Shown: positions 10,049-21,000 of the stretch, piece after piece
Position numbering within the stretch: position 1 is the first letter of the stretch
Layout: each line of letters begins with the position of its first letter
NCBI GenBank assembly: GCA_964034945.1
Contig: OZ035960.1
Coordinates: 77,719,331-77,783,330, forward strand
Length of the DNA: 64,000 nt
Direction: 5' to 3'
Origin: Chrysopilus asiliformis
Taxonomy: Eukaryota > Arthropoda > Insecta > Diptera > Rhagionidae
The notes under the pieces: generated by a model
What the model saw: only the letters and a program-made list of their open reading frames with translations
The model's database searches: none
Told to the model about the DNA's origin: nothing
Made by a program: the position numbers and the translations under genes

Positions 10049-10283
10049 TCATATTGGTGGTGGCCCATTCGGATAACTTAACATAGGTTCTAAACTTCTT
10101 GCAAAATTATTTGACAAGAATGAACAAGAATAATCTTCACCGTGGGGGACAAGTGTGGCGACACCCAAAAGCAGCAGCATGAGAGCCTGTATAGGTAGCG
10201 ATGCACGGATTACTCGTCCTAAAAATCGATATCCTCGGGCAAGAACGGTTGTATTGATTTCCTCCTCTTGAGTTTCCCTGGCA
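10049..10283 (-). CDS. Msp300: Msp300 last exon: KASH domain
   Basis: This exon encodes the KASH domain, which fixes nesprins in the outer nuclear membrane and binds SUN proteins in the perinuclear space. It starts after TATAG with one base completing a codon, then reads 77 codons and TGA. The order is a short Glu-rich linker ([12 protein letters not shown]), basic [13 protein letters not shown], the membrane segment [19 protein letters not shown], and a lumenal tail with two Cys residues ([15 protein letters not shown]) ending [10 protein letters not shown]. Tail length and the terminal PPPx are as expected for KASH peptides that slot into the SUN trimer. The acceptor phase fits the exon at 15361-15431 exactly. 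Recognition is firm. Confidence 0.96.
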
Positions 10284-11044
10284 CTATAACAAATTAATAA
10301 ATTATTTAATTTTCTCGATCTTTTGGATTTTTAATATCTTTTTTTTATTTTTGAATAATTTCAAATTTTTAATATTTATTATTTTTGAATATTGGAATAT
10401 TTTTGTTTTTATTGAAACATATCGATAGAAACAAAAATATTCCAATATGATCATGTGGTGAACACGGTACAGCGAGGTGCAGCCGTGACGTTTCGCTAAC
10501 GTCCTATATACTGTACGGTGCGATATCCGCGTAGAGTAGCTAGAGAGGCGGATCTCAGATTTCACACAATATGCAACTGAACAAGAGGGGTTATTAGGCT
10601 CCTCATTTCTCAAGGTAAAGGCCGGAGGGATTCAAAAAGAAGAAGAGAATTGGAAGCTATTGAAAAAAAAATGAAACCTACTGAAGAAGGTGACAGAACG
10701 TTCGCCCACCCCTTTTAGGAATTTACCTAAATCTTGTTGACTAAGAATCCTAATCTCAATCAATAATTAACACTCGACCCATCGTTGCTTCGATTTTCAA
10801 TTAAAAAAATATCGGCTTTTTCTATCGACTTTGGAAATCTCAAAAATCTCCAACAAAAAAGAAAAAAAGCTGAAAATTTTTAAAATTTATATGATTTAAA
10901 AAAAATGAATAAAAACTGAAAGACTTAAAATTTAAATACTCTATTGGGCGGAATTCGAAAAAAATCTTAGATACACAATCTACAATATTTAGTGCTATCT
11001 CAACTAAATTTGTGGCCAGTCTAAAACTTAACTAAATTTCGCTC

Positions 11045-13504
11045 AAAGGCCATAGAGGGATAAGGGAACAAAAAGTGCCCCCAGAGATAGAAGCTTGAAA
11101 TTTTTTTCGTAAGTTGCCACCATTACAACAAATAATTTCTCAAAATTTCAGTCCAAAAAAACGAGTAGTTTTGGAGAAAAAAAATAAAATATGTTTTTTT
11201 TGAAAAAATTCTAGCTCCGTAACGGGTTAACCGATTTTGATGAAACTTGTCGCAATTTTTTCGTTGAAAGTCATAGTTTTCAAAAAAAATTATAGCAAAA
11301 AAATTAAGTGTGAGGAACCGTTAGCAAAAAATACTTTTTGTTTTTAAAAAATTATAACGGTAACTTAACGATTTTGCACTACTTTTATTTTTCTCCCAAA
11401 AACTCCTTAATCCCTTACCTATAAAACAAAAAAAAAATCAGGGCAATCGGAGAGGTACTTCATATTCAAAGAAAATAAAATGTGAAGGTAGTCACTTTAT
11501 CATATGTGAAAGATGAATCAATTTGGGAACTAAATAATCTAGGAAAATTAGGATTTGACCTCTTAAAAAATCCTAGTTAACTGGATTTTTGCACATACCT
11601 TTATTTTAACATAACAAACAACGTCTCCAAAGTCCATTCCAAAATTGCGCCGGCGTCGTGCGTTATTCAAGGTCAAAGGTCCCGAAAATCAGTTTTTTAC
11701 GTTTATCTCACTTTGTACGGGTTATACGTCTTTTTGAGGTTCAGATGAATTAATCACAATAAAATTCTCTACAAAAAAGGTTAAATATAATTTTCCTGTA
11801 GGACAAACAGTTTTCGAGATACAAGTCGTCAAACTATGCGTCGCACAGAGAAATTGCTATTATTCAAGGTCAAAAGTCAAAAAAATCGTAAATATCTCGG
11901 TTTGTATAGCCTGTACGCATTTTTTGTGTTTAGATGAATTGCTCCTCCGAAAATTATCTTCAAAAAAGGTTAAATAAATTTTTTTTTGTAGGGCCAATAG
12001 TTTTCGAGATAGAAGTCCAGACACTGTGAACTGTACATTCGTTTCCCGACCACCATTGAGGTAGAATACAAGGCGCGTTTTTTACATGGTTTCCCCAGTA
12101 GGCCTTATCCATATTCTTTCCACCTTCATTCATTTATTCTTCTTCTGCTTCTTCTTCTTCTTCTCCTTCTTCTTGTTCTTGTTGCCCTTCATCTTCGATA
12201 TAGGTATCATTTTCACTTACATTTAATGTTAAGGCACCAATAAGATCGAGTTCATAATCGACATCGTTTAAATTCAGTGATATCACAAGCAGGATTTAAA
12301 CATGATTGACCCCGACAAAAGCTACAAACGATGGAGCACGGTAATCCAATTTTTCTGCATCCACAATTGGAACCACAACCTGGTGGAAGTAATGTACCAA
12401 GAAATTCTTGTTAAATGGGATGGACATTTTTGAGAACAAATGAATGAAGGTGGAAAAAATATATATGGGGAAACCATGTAAAAAAAACGCGACTTGCATT
12501 CTACCTCGATGGTGGTGGGGAAACGAATGTACAGTTCACTTCTATCTCGAAAACTATTGGCCCTACAAAAAAAATTTATTTAACCTTTTTTGAAGATAAT
12601 TTTCGGAGGAGCAATCTAAACACAAAAAATGCGTACAGGCTATACAAACCGAGATATTTACGATTTTTTTGACTTTTGACCTTGAATAATAGCAATTTCT
12701 CTGTGCGACGCATAGTTTGACGACTTGTATCTCGAAAACTGTTTGTCCTACAGGAAAATTATATTTAACCTTTTTTGTAGAGAATTTTATTGTGATTAAT
12801 TCATCTGAACCTCAAAAAGACGTATAACCCGTACAAAGTGAGATAAACGTAAAAAACTGATTTTCGGGACCTTTGACCTTGAATAACGCACGACGCCGGC
12901 GCAATTTTGGAATGGACTTTGGAGACGTTGTTTGTTATGTCAAAATCAAGGTATGTGCAAAAATCCAGTTAACTAGGATTTTTTAAGAGGTCAAATCCTA
13001 ATTTTCCTAGATTATTTAGTTCCCAAATTGATTCATCTTTCACATATGATAAAGTGACTACCTTCACATTTTATTTTTTTTGAATATGAAGTACCTCTCC
13101 GATTGCCCTGATTTTTTTTTTGTTTTATAGGTAAGGGATTAAGGAGTTTTTGGGAGAAAAATAAAAGTAGTGCAAAATCGTTAAGTTACCGTTATAATTT
13201 TTTAAAAACAAAAAGTATTTTTGGCTAACGGTTCCTCACACTTAATTTTTTTGCTATAATTTTTTTTGAAAACTATGACTTTCAACGAAAAAATTGCGAC
13301 AAGTTTCATCAAAATCGGTTAACCCGTTACGGAGCTAGAATTTTTTCAAAAAAAACATATTTTATTTTTTTTCTCCAAAACTACTCGTTTTTTTGGACTG
13401 AAATTTTGGGAAATTATTTGTTGTAATGGTGGCAACTTACGAAAAAAATTTCAAGCTTCTATCTCTGGGGGCACTTTTTGTTCCCTTATCCCTCTATGGC
13501 CTTT
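11045..13504. mobile_element. 2.46-kb fold-back element with about 1.07-kb inverted arms
   Basis: The left arm (about 11045-12136) starts AAAGGCCATAGAGGGATAAG. The right arm (about 12438-13504) ends with the inverse, CTTATCCCTCTATGGCCTTT. The arms match closely along their length, with only scattered changes seen by eye. They end around CCACCTTCATTCATTT in the middle. The loop of about 300 bp carries a degenerate coding piece. No target duplication is evident at either end. The near-perfect pairing means the transcribed intron would form a very long hairpin. The superfamily cannot be told from the ends. Confidence 0.92.
12134..12415 (-). pseudogene. cysteine-rich protein C-terminus in the fold-back loop
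   Basis: The minus frame reads EFLGTLLPPGCGSNCGCRK and continues IGLPCSIVCSFCRGQSCLN. The cysteine spacing is C-x3-C-x-C-x6-C-x3-C-x2-C-x4-C. After a one-base frameshift near 12260 the reading continues as DVDYELDLIGALTLNVSEN, then an acidic tail rich in Glu, and TAA at 12134-12136. Similar Cys-rich tails occur in repeat-borne proteins of insects, but I cannot name the family. It is broken and short. The 12296-12499 frame is a shadow. Confidence 0.55.
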
Positions 13505-13853
13505 AAAGAAAAATAATAGAAAACTAACCAAATGTAACTCAATGCTGTGATAGTTATCTGTGATATTTACAAAAATAATTTTTATTTTTATTTGTCCATT
13601 TTTTTATATTTATTAAACTTTTAGTTCGTCAATTTTCAAAAATTTTAGTAAGTGTTGCATGTTGACTGATAAGATATTCCAAAAAATTTTTTTTCATGTA
13701 TTTCAAACAAGCATGTGATTCCATAAGACGTGACAAAATAGAAAGCGCATTAGTAAAGATTGGGATACCGAAGAATTGATTAACTTAGTATGCTAAAAGA
13801 CACTGTTGCGAAGATGGTAATTCAAGGAAAATTATCGGAACACTTTAACATAA

Positions 13854-13980
13854 GGCCCTATCACAGAATCCGATACGAATGGTTCGGATCGTAAACTCAA
13901 TGTTGTTGTTGGTATAAAACACTAACAACAACATTGAGTTTACGATCCGAACCATTCGTATCGAATTCTGTGATAGGGCC
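13854..13980. repeat. 127-bp near-perfect palindrome
   Basis: GGCCCTATCACAGAATCCGA pairs with TCGAATTCTGTGATAGGGCC, and the stem continues with TACGAATGGTTCGGATCGTA and beyond, about 55 bp in all. The central loop is about a dozen bases (GGTATAAAACAC). It is probably a fold-back MITE. Target duplication is unclear. Confidence 0.92.
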
Positions 13981-14147
13981 TATAATGTCGGACGTACAAC
14001 ATATTGTCGGGCGTAATTTTCATTTTTTTAATGAATGAGGCGACCACGAAATAAACCCAGGAGGAAGCATAATGGAAAAATCTGTCTAAATATGTACATA
14101 TACTAACGATATAGTGATATTAGCATGGAATATACGAGCATCGAGAC

Positions 14148-14427
14148 CACGGCATAGAGACAACCAAGGTATGCTGTAAACTTTTGATAGTCAGGTGTGA
14201 CGTCATTTGTGCCGACTTTTTTTAATTAATTTTTATGTTTATTGATCACTATTTAATGCAATCAGTCCACTAATTTACAAATATCTGATTTAGATCGCAC
14301 AAAAATGTAAATAACCATCCACAAAACAAAATTCCTTCTGCACTTGACGAACTAATCGGCACAAGTGACGTAGCAACGAAATGTCAGATTTGAGTTTACA
14401 GCATACCTTGGTTGTCTGTATGCCGTG
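14148..14427. mobile_element. 280-bp MITE with 8-bp target duplication
   Basis: The TIRs CACGGCATAGAGACAACCAA and their inverse continue to about 35 bp (through GGTATGCTGTAAACT). Both sides carry ATCGAGAC (14140-14147 and 14428-14435). An 8-bp duplication is the hallmark of hAT and P superfamilies. The CA...AAGGT layout of the end resembles P-type ends (inference). Non-coding. Confidence 0.88.
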
Positions 14428-14868
14428 ATCGAGACCTGGTCGAGCATCGAAATGGCTTGAATCAAAGAGATTATAAATTAGTGCATAATACCTTCATTAT
14501 TTTTGCTTGAATACAATAACTAAGGCATTTACTAGCAAAATTTGCGTGGTGGTATGTACTATCGTGACTGTACGTACAGGCATTAATTTTGAAGCGAAAA
14601 TTTCAAGTTTCTTTAAAAGGAATTGAATGTTGTGACATAGGTATATATACTTTTTGAATGCACGAACATTGTTACGTAATTTTAACTTGAAAGTATATTT
14701 TTTTGCCATTAAGACTGTTTTATTAAACAAAATGTCCACCATAAAAAAGTGTCCAGTAATTCGAAAAACTCCGTGGTTCGAATTAGGTCTGGTTTCTATT
14801 GATTCGAATTGCCGTATCTCTACTGTAGTATACAAGTTTTTATTTTTTTATTTTTTGCGTCTTTTTAA

Positions 14869-14960
14869 CCCATTAGTGCATAAACTTTATGGAACAAAAA
14901 ATCAAAAACTTATAGCGCCAAATATGAACTTCCGATTTTTGGATCATATGCACTAATGGG
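14869..14960. mobile_element. 92-bp piggyBac-type micro-MITE
   Basis: Ends CCCATTAGTGCATA and TATGCACTAATGGG, each flanked by TTAA (14865-14868, 14961-14964). A TTAA duplication with CCC-starting ends is the piggyBac signature. It cannot encode a protein. Confidence 0.85.
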
Positions 14961-15360
14961 TTAAGACAATGAAAATCTCAATTTTTGTTTGTTTGTTTGT
15001 TAACAGTAAACTTAACCATAACTCGACAGAATTTCATTAAACTTCACAGTTAAGAGGTTTCATTAAAACTGAAAGGTGTTCCGCAATTTTCCTGAAAACA
15101 AAAAAAAACTTGCAAAAAGCGTTTAGGCTTTTACAGAATCGGAATTTAGAAAGGGCTTTTTATATATTTTTTGTCAAAAATGATCAGGTATAAAAACTAG
15201 TATTGAATATTTTGCTCTACTCCAAAAATCTATAAAATAAATATTTAAATATAATACTACATTAGAAAATTTTATGAATAGTAGTATATGGAGCAAATAA
15301 TTACTAAATCTCACACTACGATTCTATGTTAAAAAAGTACAAAAAAAAATCTATATTTAC

Positions 15361-15431
15361 TTTGCATTGTCAGTGGAATGTGTCGTTGGCTGAGCGGAGG
15401 ACTGCATCATGGACTCAGATTGCTCCAAAAG
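15361..15431 (-). CDS. Msp300: Msp300 exon 10 of window: linker before KASH
   Basis: A 71-base exon between TCAAAATAG and GTAAATATAG. It reads LLEQSESMMQSSAQPTTHST then DNA, with two bases left over. The overhang AA joins the T of the KASH exon to make AAT (Asn). It enters in phase 0 from the exon at 16366-16492, whose last codon is GAG. The short Ser/Thr/Gln-rich sequence lies between the last spectrin-like helices and the membrane anchor. The small size makes the boundaries depend on the splice consensus and phase fit, both of which are good. Confidence 0.9.
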
Positions 15432-15615
15432 CTATTTTGAAATAAAAAAAATAAATAAAAAATTAAACATCTTACAATGCGGAATTCTTCAAGTATTAAT
15501 ACTGCTTTTTAAGTTGTGTATAAAACATTAGCTCAGTGGTTCTAATAAATAATAAATAACCTAAAAGCAGTCTTTCTTTGTGAGATAACTGCACTATAAT
15601 TCATAATTCGTAGTA

Positions 15616-16042
15616 CAGTAGACGCGCGGTGCAAAAAACACTCGGTACAATGAAAATCACGCAAAATGAAAGCGATTTTTTTTTTTCAAAAATTGCCATT
15701 AATATTCATAATTTCACAATCATTCTATAGAATGGGAAAATGTTTTCTAATAAATTTAAGCGCATAAATGTAATGTGGTTTTTTTTACCGTACGCGCCTA
15801 TTTTGTTGTTTTGTTGTCGCAATTTTTTTTCTACAGTCGCATTACTCTCACCACAAAGTTTTCATTTGAAGCAAAAATTATATAATTTACTTCGCAAAAA
15901 GTTGATTTTTAGCTCACTTTTTATTATTCAAACATATTTTACCTAATTTTAACATCATGTTTTCGGTTTTTTTCGCTCGATCGGTGGAGTGAACATTCGA
16001 TAGTTTTCAAGCATTGGGTTTTTCTATACCGTGCGTCTGCTG
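15616..16042. mobile_element. 427-bp pogo/Tigger-like MITE
   Basis: Ends CAGTAGACGCGCGGT and ACCGTGCGTCTGCTG are inverse and are flanked by TA (15614-15615, 16043-16044). CAGT-type ends with TA duplication and ATGAAAATCACGCAAAATG inside resemble Tigger-type non-autonomous elements. The 15740-15946 frame is not protein-like. Confidence 0.8.
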
Positions 16043-16365
16043 TATTGATTTATTAATGAAATTTGTTTAATTTTGTAATTTAGAATAAAAGTTTTTCATC
16101 GAATGAAAAACGTTAACTAAAATAATTTCAGATTTTAAAATCTTTCAATGATCTCAAATTCATATAAATTGCGCGACGTTTTCTGTAATTCATTCGTGAC
16201 ATAACTGCATTTGGGTATAATGAAGTTTACATATTTCTAAAACATTGATTTAAACTTAATTAGAAAAAAACTTTCGCCATTTATCCAAAAGTGCGGATTT
16301 AGTAACAAAAAATGCAAGATTAAAAAACATTGAGAAACAGCTAATTATCCAAAAAAAAAACTTAC

Positions 16366-16492
16366 CTCATGTGATAATAAATGAAGCGATACTCCGAGGT
16401 CACTGTCATAACCCAACACTGCTCCCAACTTAACAATATAAATTCCAGATAATCGTCTTAATGATTGAAGTCGTAATCTTAAATCCGTTAGC
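16366..16492 (-). CDS. Msp300: Msp300 exon 9 of window: last helical segment
   Basis: Starts after CTCCACAG with G completing an Arg codon, then 42 codons to GAG before GTAAGT. The peptide contains [20 protein letters not shown] followed by [20 protein letters not shown]. This segment is strongly conserved between nesprins just before the membrane anchor and was one reason for naming the gene. The acceptor phase (1 base) fits the two-base overhang of the exon at 25238-25861. The Copia element lies in the intron upstream of it. Confidence 0.95.
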
Positions 16493-16559
16493 CTGTGGAG
16501 AGTTCTTAATATGGTTTATTTTGTAAATATAGCTGACCATTGAAAAATTAAAAACAAGT

Positions 16560-17310
16560 TAGTATGGGCGGCCGAAATCACAGATTTCGCTGCGGGTGAA
16601 ATCCACACCACTTCATACTCCATTTGTATGGAGCTTGGAAGTCACCTCTGATTTTTTCAACTTTTTTCATTTGGTTGTTGCTAGCAAATTATCCGTATTT
16701 TTTTGTTTGGCGGAATAACGTTCGGTATATGGAAGGGAGGTGGTCAAAGTTGTAACCCGAATAACCCGAAATCATAAAAACTTTAAACATTTGTAACTTC
16801 TGAACGGCTTCAGCGATTGAGATGATATTCAACATTTTAGAAAGATAATTACATTTTCTTGTCTTTAAAAAAAATATTTTTTTATTCCCTCCCCCTCACC
16901 GTCATGTTCTAAAAATCAATTTATCTCGAAATGGATATTTTTTTTTCTTTTGAAATTTTTTCTGTAAATACCAACCATATAAATTCGCTAAATAAAATTT
17001 GGGGTTAAATGCGTTATTTGCCTTTAATGATTTTTTGAAAAAAAAAACGAATACCAGAATGGTCCTTATCCCTCTAACCGGAATATTTCCAAAAGAAATT
17101 CACCAAAATATGACTTTCAACTTGCGACAGACAGTAACCAAGACAATGTACAGGGCTAAATTTTTTCCAGCATGTAAAGCGATAACTTACAAAAGTCAGT
17201 GTAACACGTTCTGGCGATTTCCGACGATTAAAATTGTTACCCGTTATAAACAAGCGAATTACCCGAAGCCCGCCTTTAGGCGGGCATTCCGGCTAGAGGG
17301 TTGAATAAAG
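16560..17310 (+). repeat. interspersed repeat, left member of an inverted pair
   Basis: Holds GGGCGGCCGAAATCACAG near its left edge and GCCCGCCTTTAGGCGGGC (perfect hairpin) near 17268-17285. The part near 16980-17060 (TAAAATTTGGGGTTAAATGC and TTTAATGATTTTTTGAAA) is matched in inverse orientation near 22840-22910. The 16999-17304 frame is repeat-derived. Confidence 0.6.
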
Positions 17311-17659
17311 TTCGACTAAGAAACTGTAAACAAAACCGTAAATTTTTCTACTAAGTAGTTAGATTTATTATAAAAATAGTCGATTTAGACTATTTTTAGA
17401 ATTTAAATTAACTATTTCGTAATTGATATTAACTACTTTATAATTGAAGTTAACTATTTTAGTAATAGCCTCGTTTCCCTATTATAAAATAGTTAGATTT
17501 ACTATTGTTCCCATATTTTTCGTATCTTTGGCCCAAGGACTTATATGTTAGTGATCTGACCACTAAACTAATTAATATTATGACTTAGGTTCAGCGGGCA
17601 TTCACTGCGAAGAATATGGTTTAAAATCCAAAAAATAAATTCCAGAAAAATCAGTAACG

Positions 17660-17664
17660 ACAAT
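17660..17664. repeat. Copia target-site duplication, left (ACAAT)
   Basis: ACAAT directly before the 5' LTR equals ACAAT at 22412-22416 after the 3' LTR. A 5-bp duplication is normal for Copia integrase. Confidence 0.95.
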
Positions 17665-17830
17665 TGTTGGAATGACAACACTAATTTACTACTATCTTAA
17701 AGTCAATCTATTACATTTTAGTATTGTTTTATTACTTATTACTTATTGTACTTTTTCCTTCTTCTGTAAAAACCACCGAAGAGTAAAGACATACTTTTTC
17801 TAAGCATTGATTAAACTGTTTTATTTAACA
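17665..17830 (+). repeat. 5' LTR of Copia element
   Basis: TGTTGGAATGACAACAC to TTATTTAACA; begins TG and ends CA as retroviral-type LTRs do. It is short for an LTR, and I saw no clear TATA box. Confidence 0.96.
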
Positions 17831-17832
17831 AT

Positions 17833-17847
17833 GGTTATGGGCCCAGC
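17833..17847 (+). promoter_or_regulatory. primer binding site, complementary to internal tRNA-iMet
   Basis: GGTTATGGGCCCAGC starts two bases after the LTR. It is complementary to the anticodon arm region of eukaryotic initiator tRNA-Met (GCUGGGCCCAUAACC), not to its 3' end. Drosophila copia is known to prime from such a cleaved half-tRNA, so this element probably does likewise. Confidence 0.88.
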
Positions 17848-18082
17848 CCCAGTTTAATCGAACAGCGAATTAAAAATCTGTGTGATTTTAGGTAAAGTAA
17901 TTAACCATCAGAAATATTTTTGAGTTCTGTGTGAATTCACTCAAAAAGAAGAGGTTAAGAAAATTCGAGAACGAAGATCGTTTTGCATTGTCGGAAAGCA
18001 CATTTTCTAACCTAAAAATTGAAATTTCGGGAATCGAATACCACATTTTCTAACCTAAACTTATAATTTCGGGAATTTGAAA

Positions 18083-21000
18083 ATGAATAGTGCGGTAATT
18101 AAAATAGAGCCACTAAATAACAATAACTATGATTCGTGGAAAGTTCAAATGGAGGCAATTCTAACCAAAAGTGACTTGTGGGACTTTGTGTCCGGTGAAA
18201 TTGCCAAACCATCCAGTGTTGCTGAATCCACGGATTCTAAATCGTGGCTTAAAAAGGATAAAAATGCTAAATCCGACATCATCCTGGCTGTAGAGCCAGC
18301 ATTGCTCCGGGAAATTAAAGATTGTGAGACATCGCAGCAAATGTGGACTAAATTAAAGGCGCGTTACGACTCCGATGGCCCCGCTCGGAAAGCTAACCTC
18401 CTGAAACAACTCATTTTGTCAAAAATGATGGGTGATGATGACATAAATAAACATTTAAATAAATTTTTTCACGTTGTAGATCGACTAAAAACCATTAAAG
18501 TGGACGTAAACGAAGATCTTCTTAGTATCCTGTTATTGTACTCCCTCCCTGATCAATATGAAAATTTTCGGATCGCGATAGAGTCACGCGATGAACTTCC
18601 AAAGCTCGAAACTCTAAAGATCAAGATTATGGAGGAATTCAACGCACGGCAGGCAAAAGATTCCGAAGGAACTTCGAATGCCCTAATCGCAAGGCACAAC
18701 TCAAGGAAAGACGTCACACGTGGCAGAAATTACAACGATGGGACAAAGGAGTCCAAAAAGAAAAACCTGGAAGCGAATAAACGCAAGGTAATTTGTTATT
18801 ACTGTAGGAAAGCCGGCCATTTTGCAGCCGACTGCAGGTATAAACGTAAGGAAAAGGAAGGAACTTCCGTAATCGAAGAAGTTATGAACGTCGACGTAAT
18901 TTCACAAAGAAGTTGCAAAGGACTATGGACGTTGGACAGTGGCGCAACATCTCACATGAGCGCATCTTTGAACTCTTTGAATGACGTGAGAACAATTACG
19001 CGAATGAGTCTGAAATTGGCGAACAACGAAACAACAACCATAACTGGGAAAGGCTCGGCAACGATTTTCGGAAAAAGTGGCAAAGTCATCAAACTAGAGG
19101 AAGTCCTCCTGGTGCCAGACTTACGTTCAAACCTTTTATCCGTCGGAAAAATTACTGAACACGGCCACAAAGTGACATTTACGAGAAACGGAGCAATCGT
19201 TGAAAACAAAGCCGGTGAAACAATCGTCGAAGCGCGTAAAGTGAACGGTTTGTATCAAATTTGTGATGAAGAGGAAGAGAGCTACTTGACTGAACCGGCA
19301 AGAAACGATTTAGTCAAATGGCACAGAAGAATGGGACACGTAAATTATGCGGCCCTTAAAGACATGATAAGAAACGGAAAAGTCGAAGGTATAGATTCAA
19401 AAGTAGGACAGAATCACGAAATCCCCAAATGTGAAATATGTATAACTGGGAAACAAGCACAAACACCTTTTCCGAAGAGACAACAAGTACGTATGAAATT
19501 TCCTCTTGATCTCGTTCACAGTGACATCTGTGGCCCAATAAAAACACAGTCCCAAGGCGGCGCGAAGTATTTCATTACCTTTATTGATGATGCCACCAGA
19601 ATGTGTCACGTTTACTTTCTGAAATACAAAAGTGAAGCATTTGAGAAGTTCAAAGACTACAAAGCCAAAGTGGAAAATCTTACTGGTCGAACTATAAAGC
19701 GATTTAGGACAGACAACGGAACGGAGTTCGTAAACAACAATTTCAAAAACGTTTTTTCCAAAGCTGGCATCAAGCACGAATTGACAACAAGCTATACTCC
19801 TCAGCAAAATGGCATAGCTGAGAGGAAGAATAGAACGTTAGTGGAGATGGCCAGATGTATGTTGATCGACGCTAAGCTACCGACATATTTATGGGCGGAA
19901 GCAATCACTACAGCAAGTTACCTCAGAAATAGATGCACATCACACAGCACAGACGAAAAAACTCCATATCAACTATGGATGGGAAAAGTCCCAAATGTTA
20001 ACTACTACAAAACATTTGGAACTCCAGCTTATGCACTGCATAAAGGACCAAATAAAGGTAAATTTCAACCAAAGTCCATCAAACTAATTTTTGTCGGTTA
20101 CAGTGAGAATTGTAAAGGCTATAGATTATGGAATCGGGACAAAAACCAAATAATAGTCAGCAGAGACGTAACATTCTTAGAGAAAGACATCGGGCAAAAT
20201 GCATTTGCTGATAATGATGCTTTCGGGAAAGGTTCTATGAACCCATCAAACCAACATGAGATAATTTTGGACCTAATCTCAAATGAAAAGGATGAGACAA
20301 GTGATGAGGAAAATCACGAAGAACCAGGACGGGAACACGGAGAGGCGTCCCAACCGCAGAGGACAGCTGGACGACCCAGACTCCTCAGATCGGGCCGACG
20401 AGGACGACCGGTAAAAATCTTCAATAGTCGCATAAACAATCGAACTAATCGAAGAAGATCACGATCATGTGGTGATATGCGTGAAGAACTAAATAATGAC
20501 AGCTGCAACGACGACACGAGCAGCGACATCGAACTACTGTCATCAAGCAGAACCGAAAATCTCAGTGCTGCAAACGATCTGGAAAAGGAAAGTGACTCGA
20601 GTGACGAAACAGAGATATTCGAAGAAGCAGCCTCACTAGCTCTAGAAGTTCCAGCAAACTTCGCAGAAGTACAGACATCAAATGACCGCGAGGAATGGCT
20701 GTCAGCTATTGCAGACGAATTCAAGTCACACAGAAAGAATAAGACATGGGAAGTTATCCAAAAGCCACAAGGATGCAAAACGGTAGGATGCCGATGGGTC
20801 TTTGCGAACAAATATGATGAAAGGGGCGAGATCATCAAAAGAAAAGCTAGATTGGTGGCCAAAGGATTTGTTCAAAAACAAGGCGTTGATTACAAAGACA
20901 CATACGCACCAGTGGCGAGACAAACTTCAATAAGGACCATAATCGCACTTTCAACTGAGTGGAACTTAAAAATACAACAATTCGACGTCACAACCGCATA

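Larger units (their letters stand above)
10284..15360 (-). other. Msp300 intron before the KASH exon
   Basis: A 5.1-kb intron with GTAAAT donor and TATAG acceptor. It contains a small hairpin (10388-10450), the fold-back element (11045-13504), a 127-bp palindrome, an 8-bp-TSD MITE and a piggyBac-type micro-MITE. The 10302-10613 and 14497-14956 frames show no recognisable protein. Confidence 0.85.

Noticed and set aside
10302..10613. 103-codon frame as an extra Msp300 exon
   Set aside because: Ends in a low-complexity Lys/Ile tail produced by A/T runs and a hairpin; no homology pattern and no phase need for an exon here.
20314..20862. 182-codon minus frame inside Copia
   Set aside because: Antisense shadow of the Copia polyprotein linker between integrase and RT.
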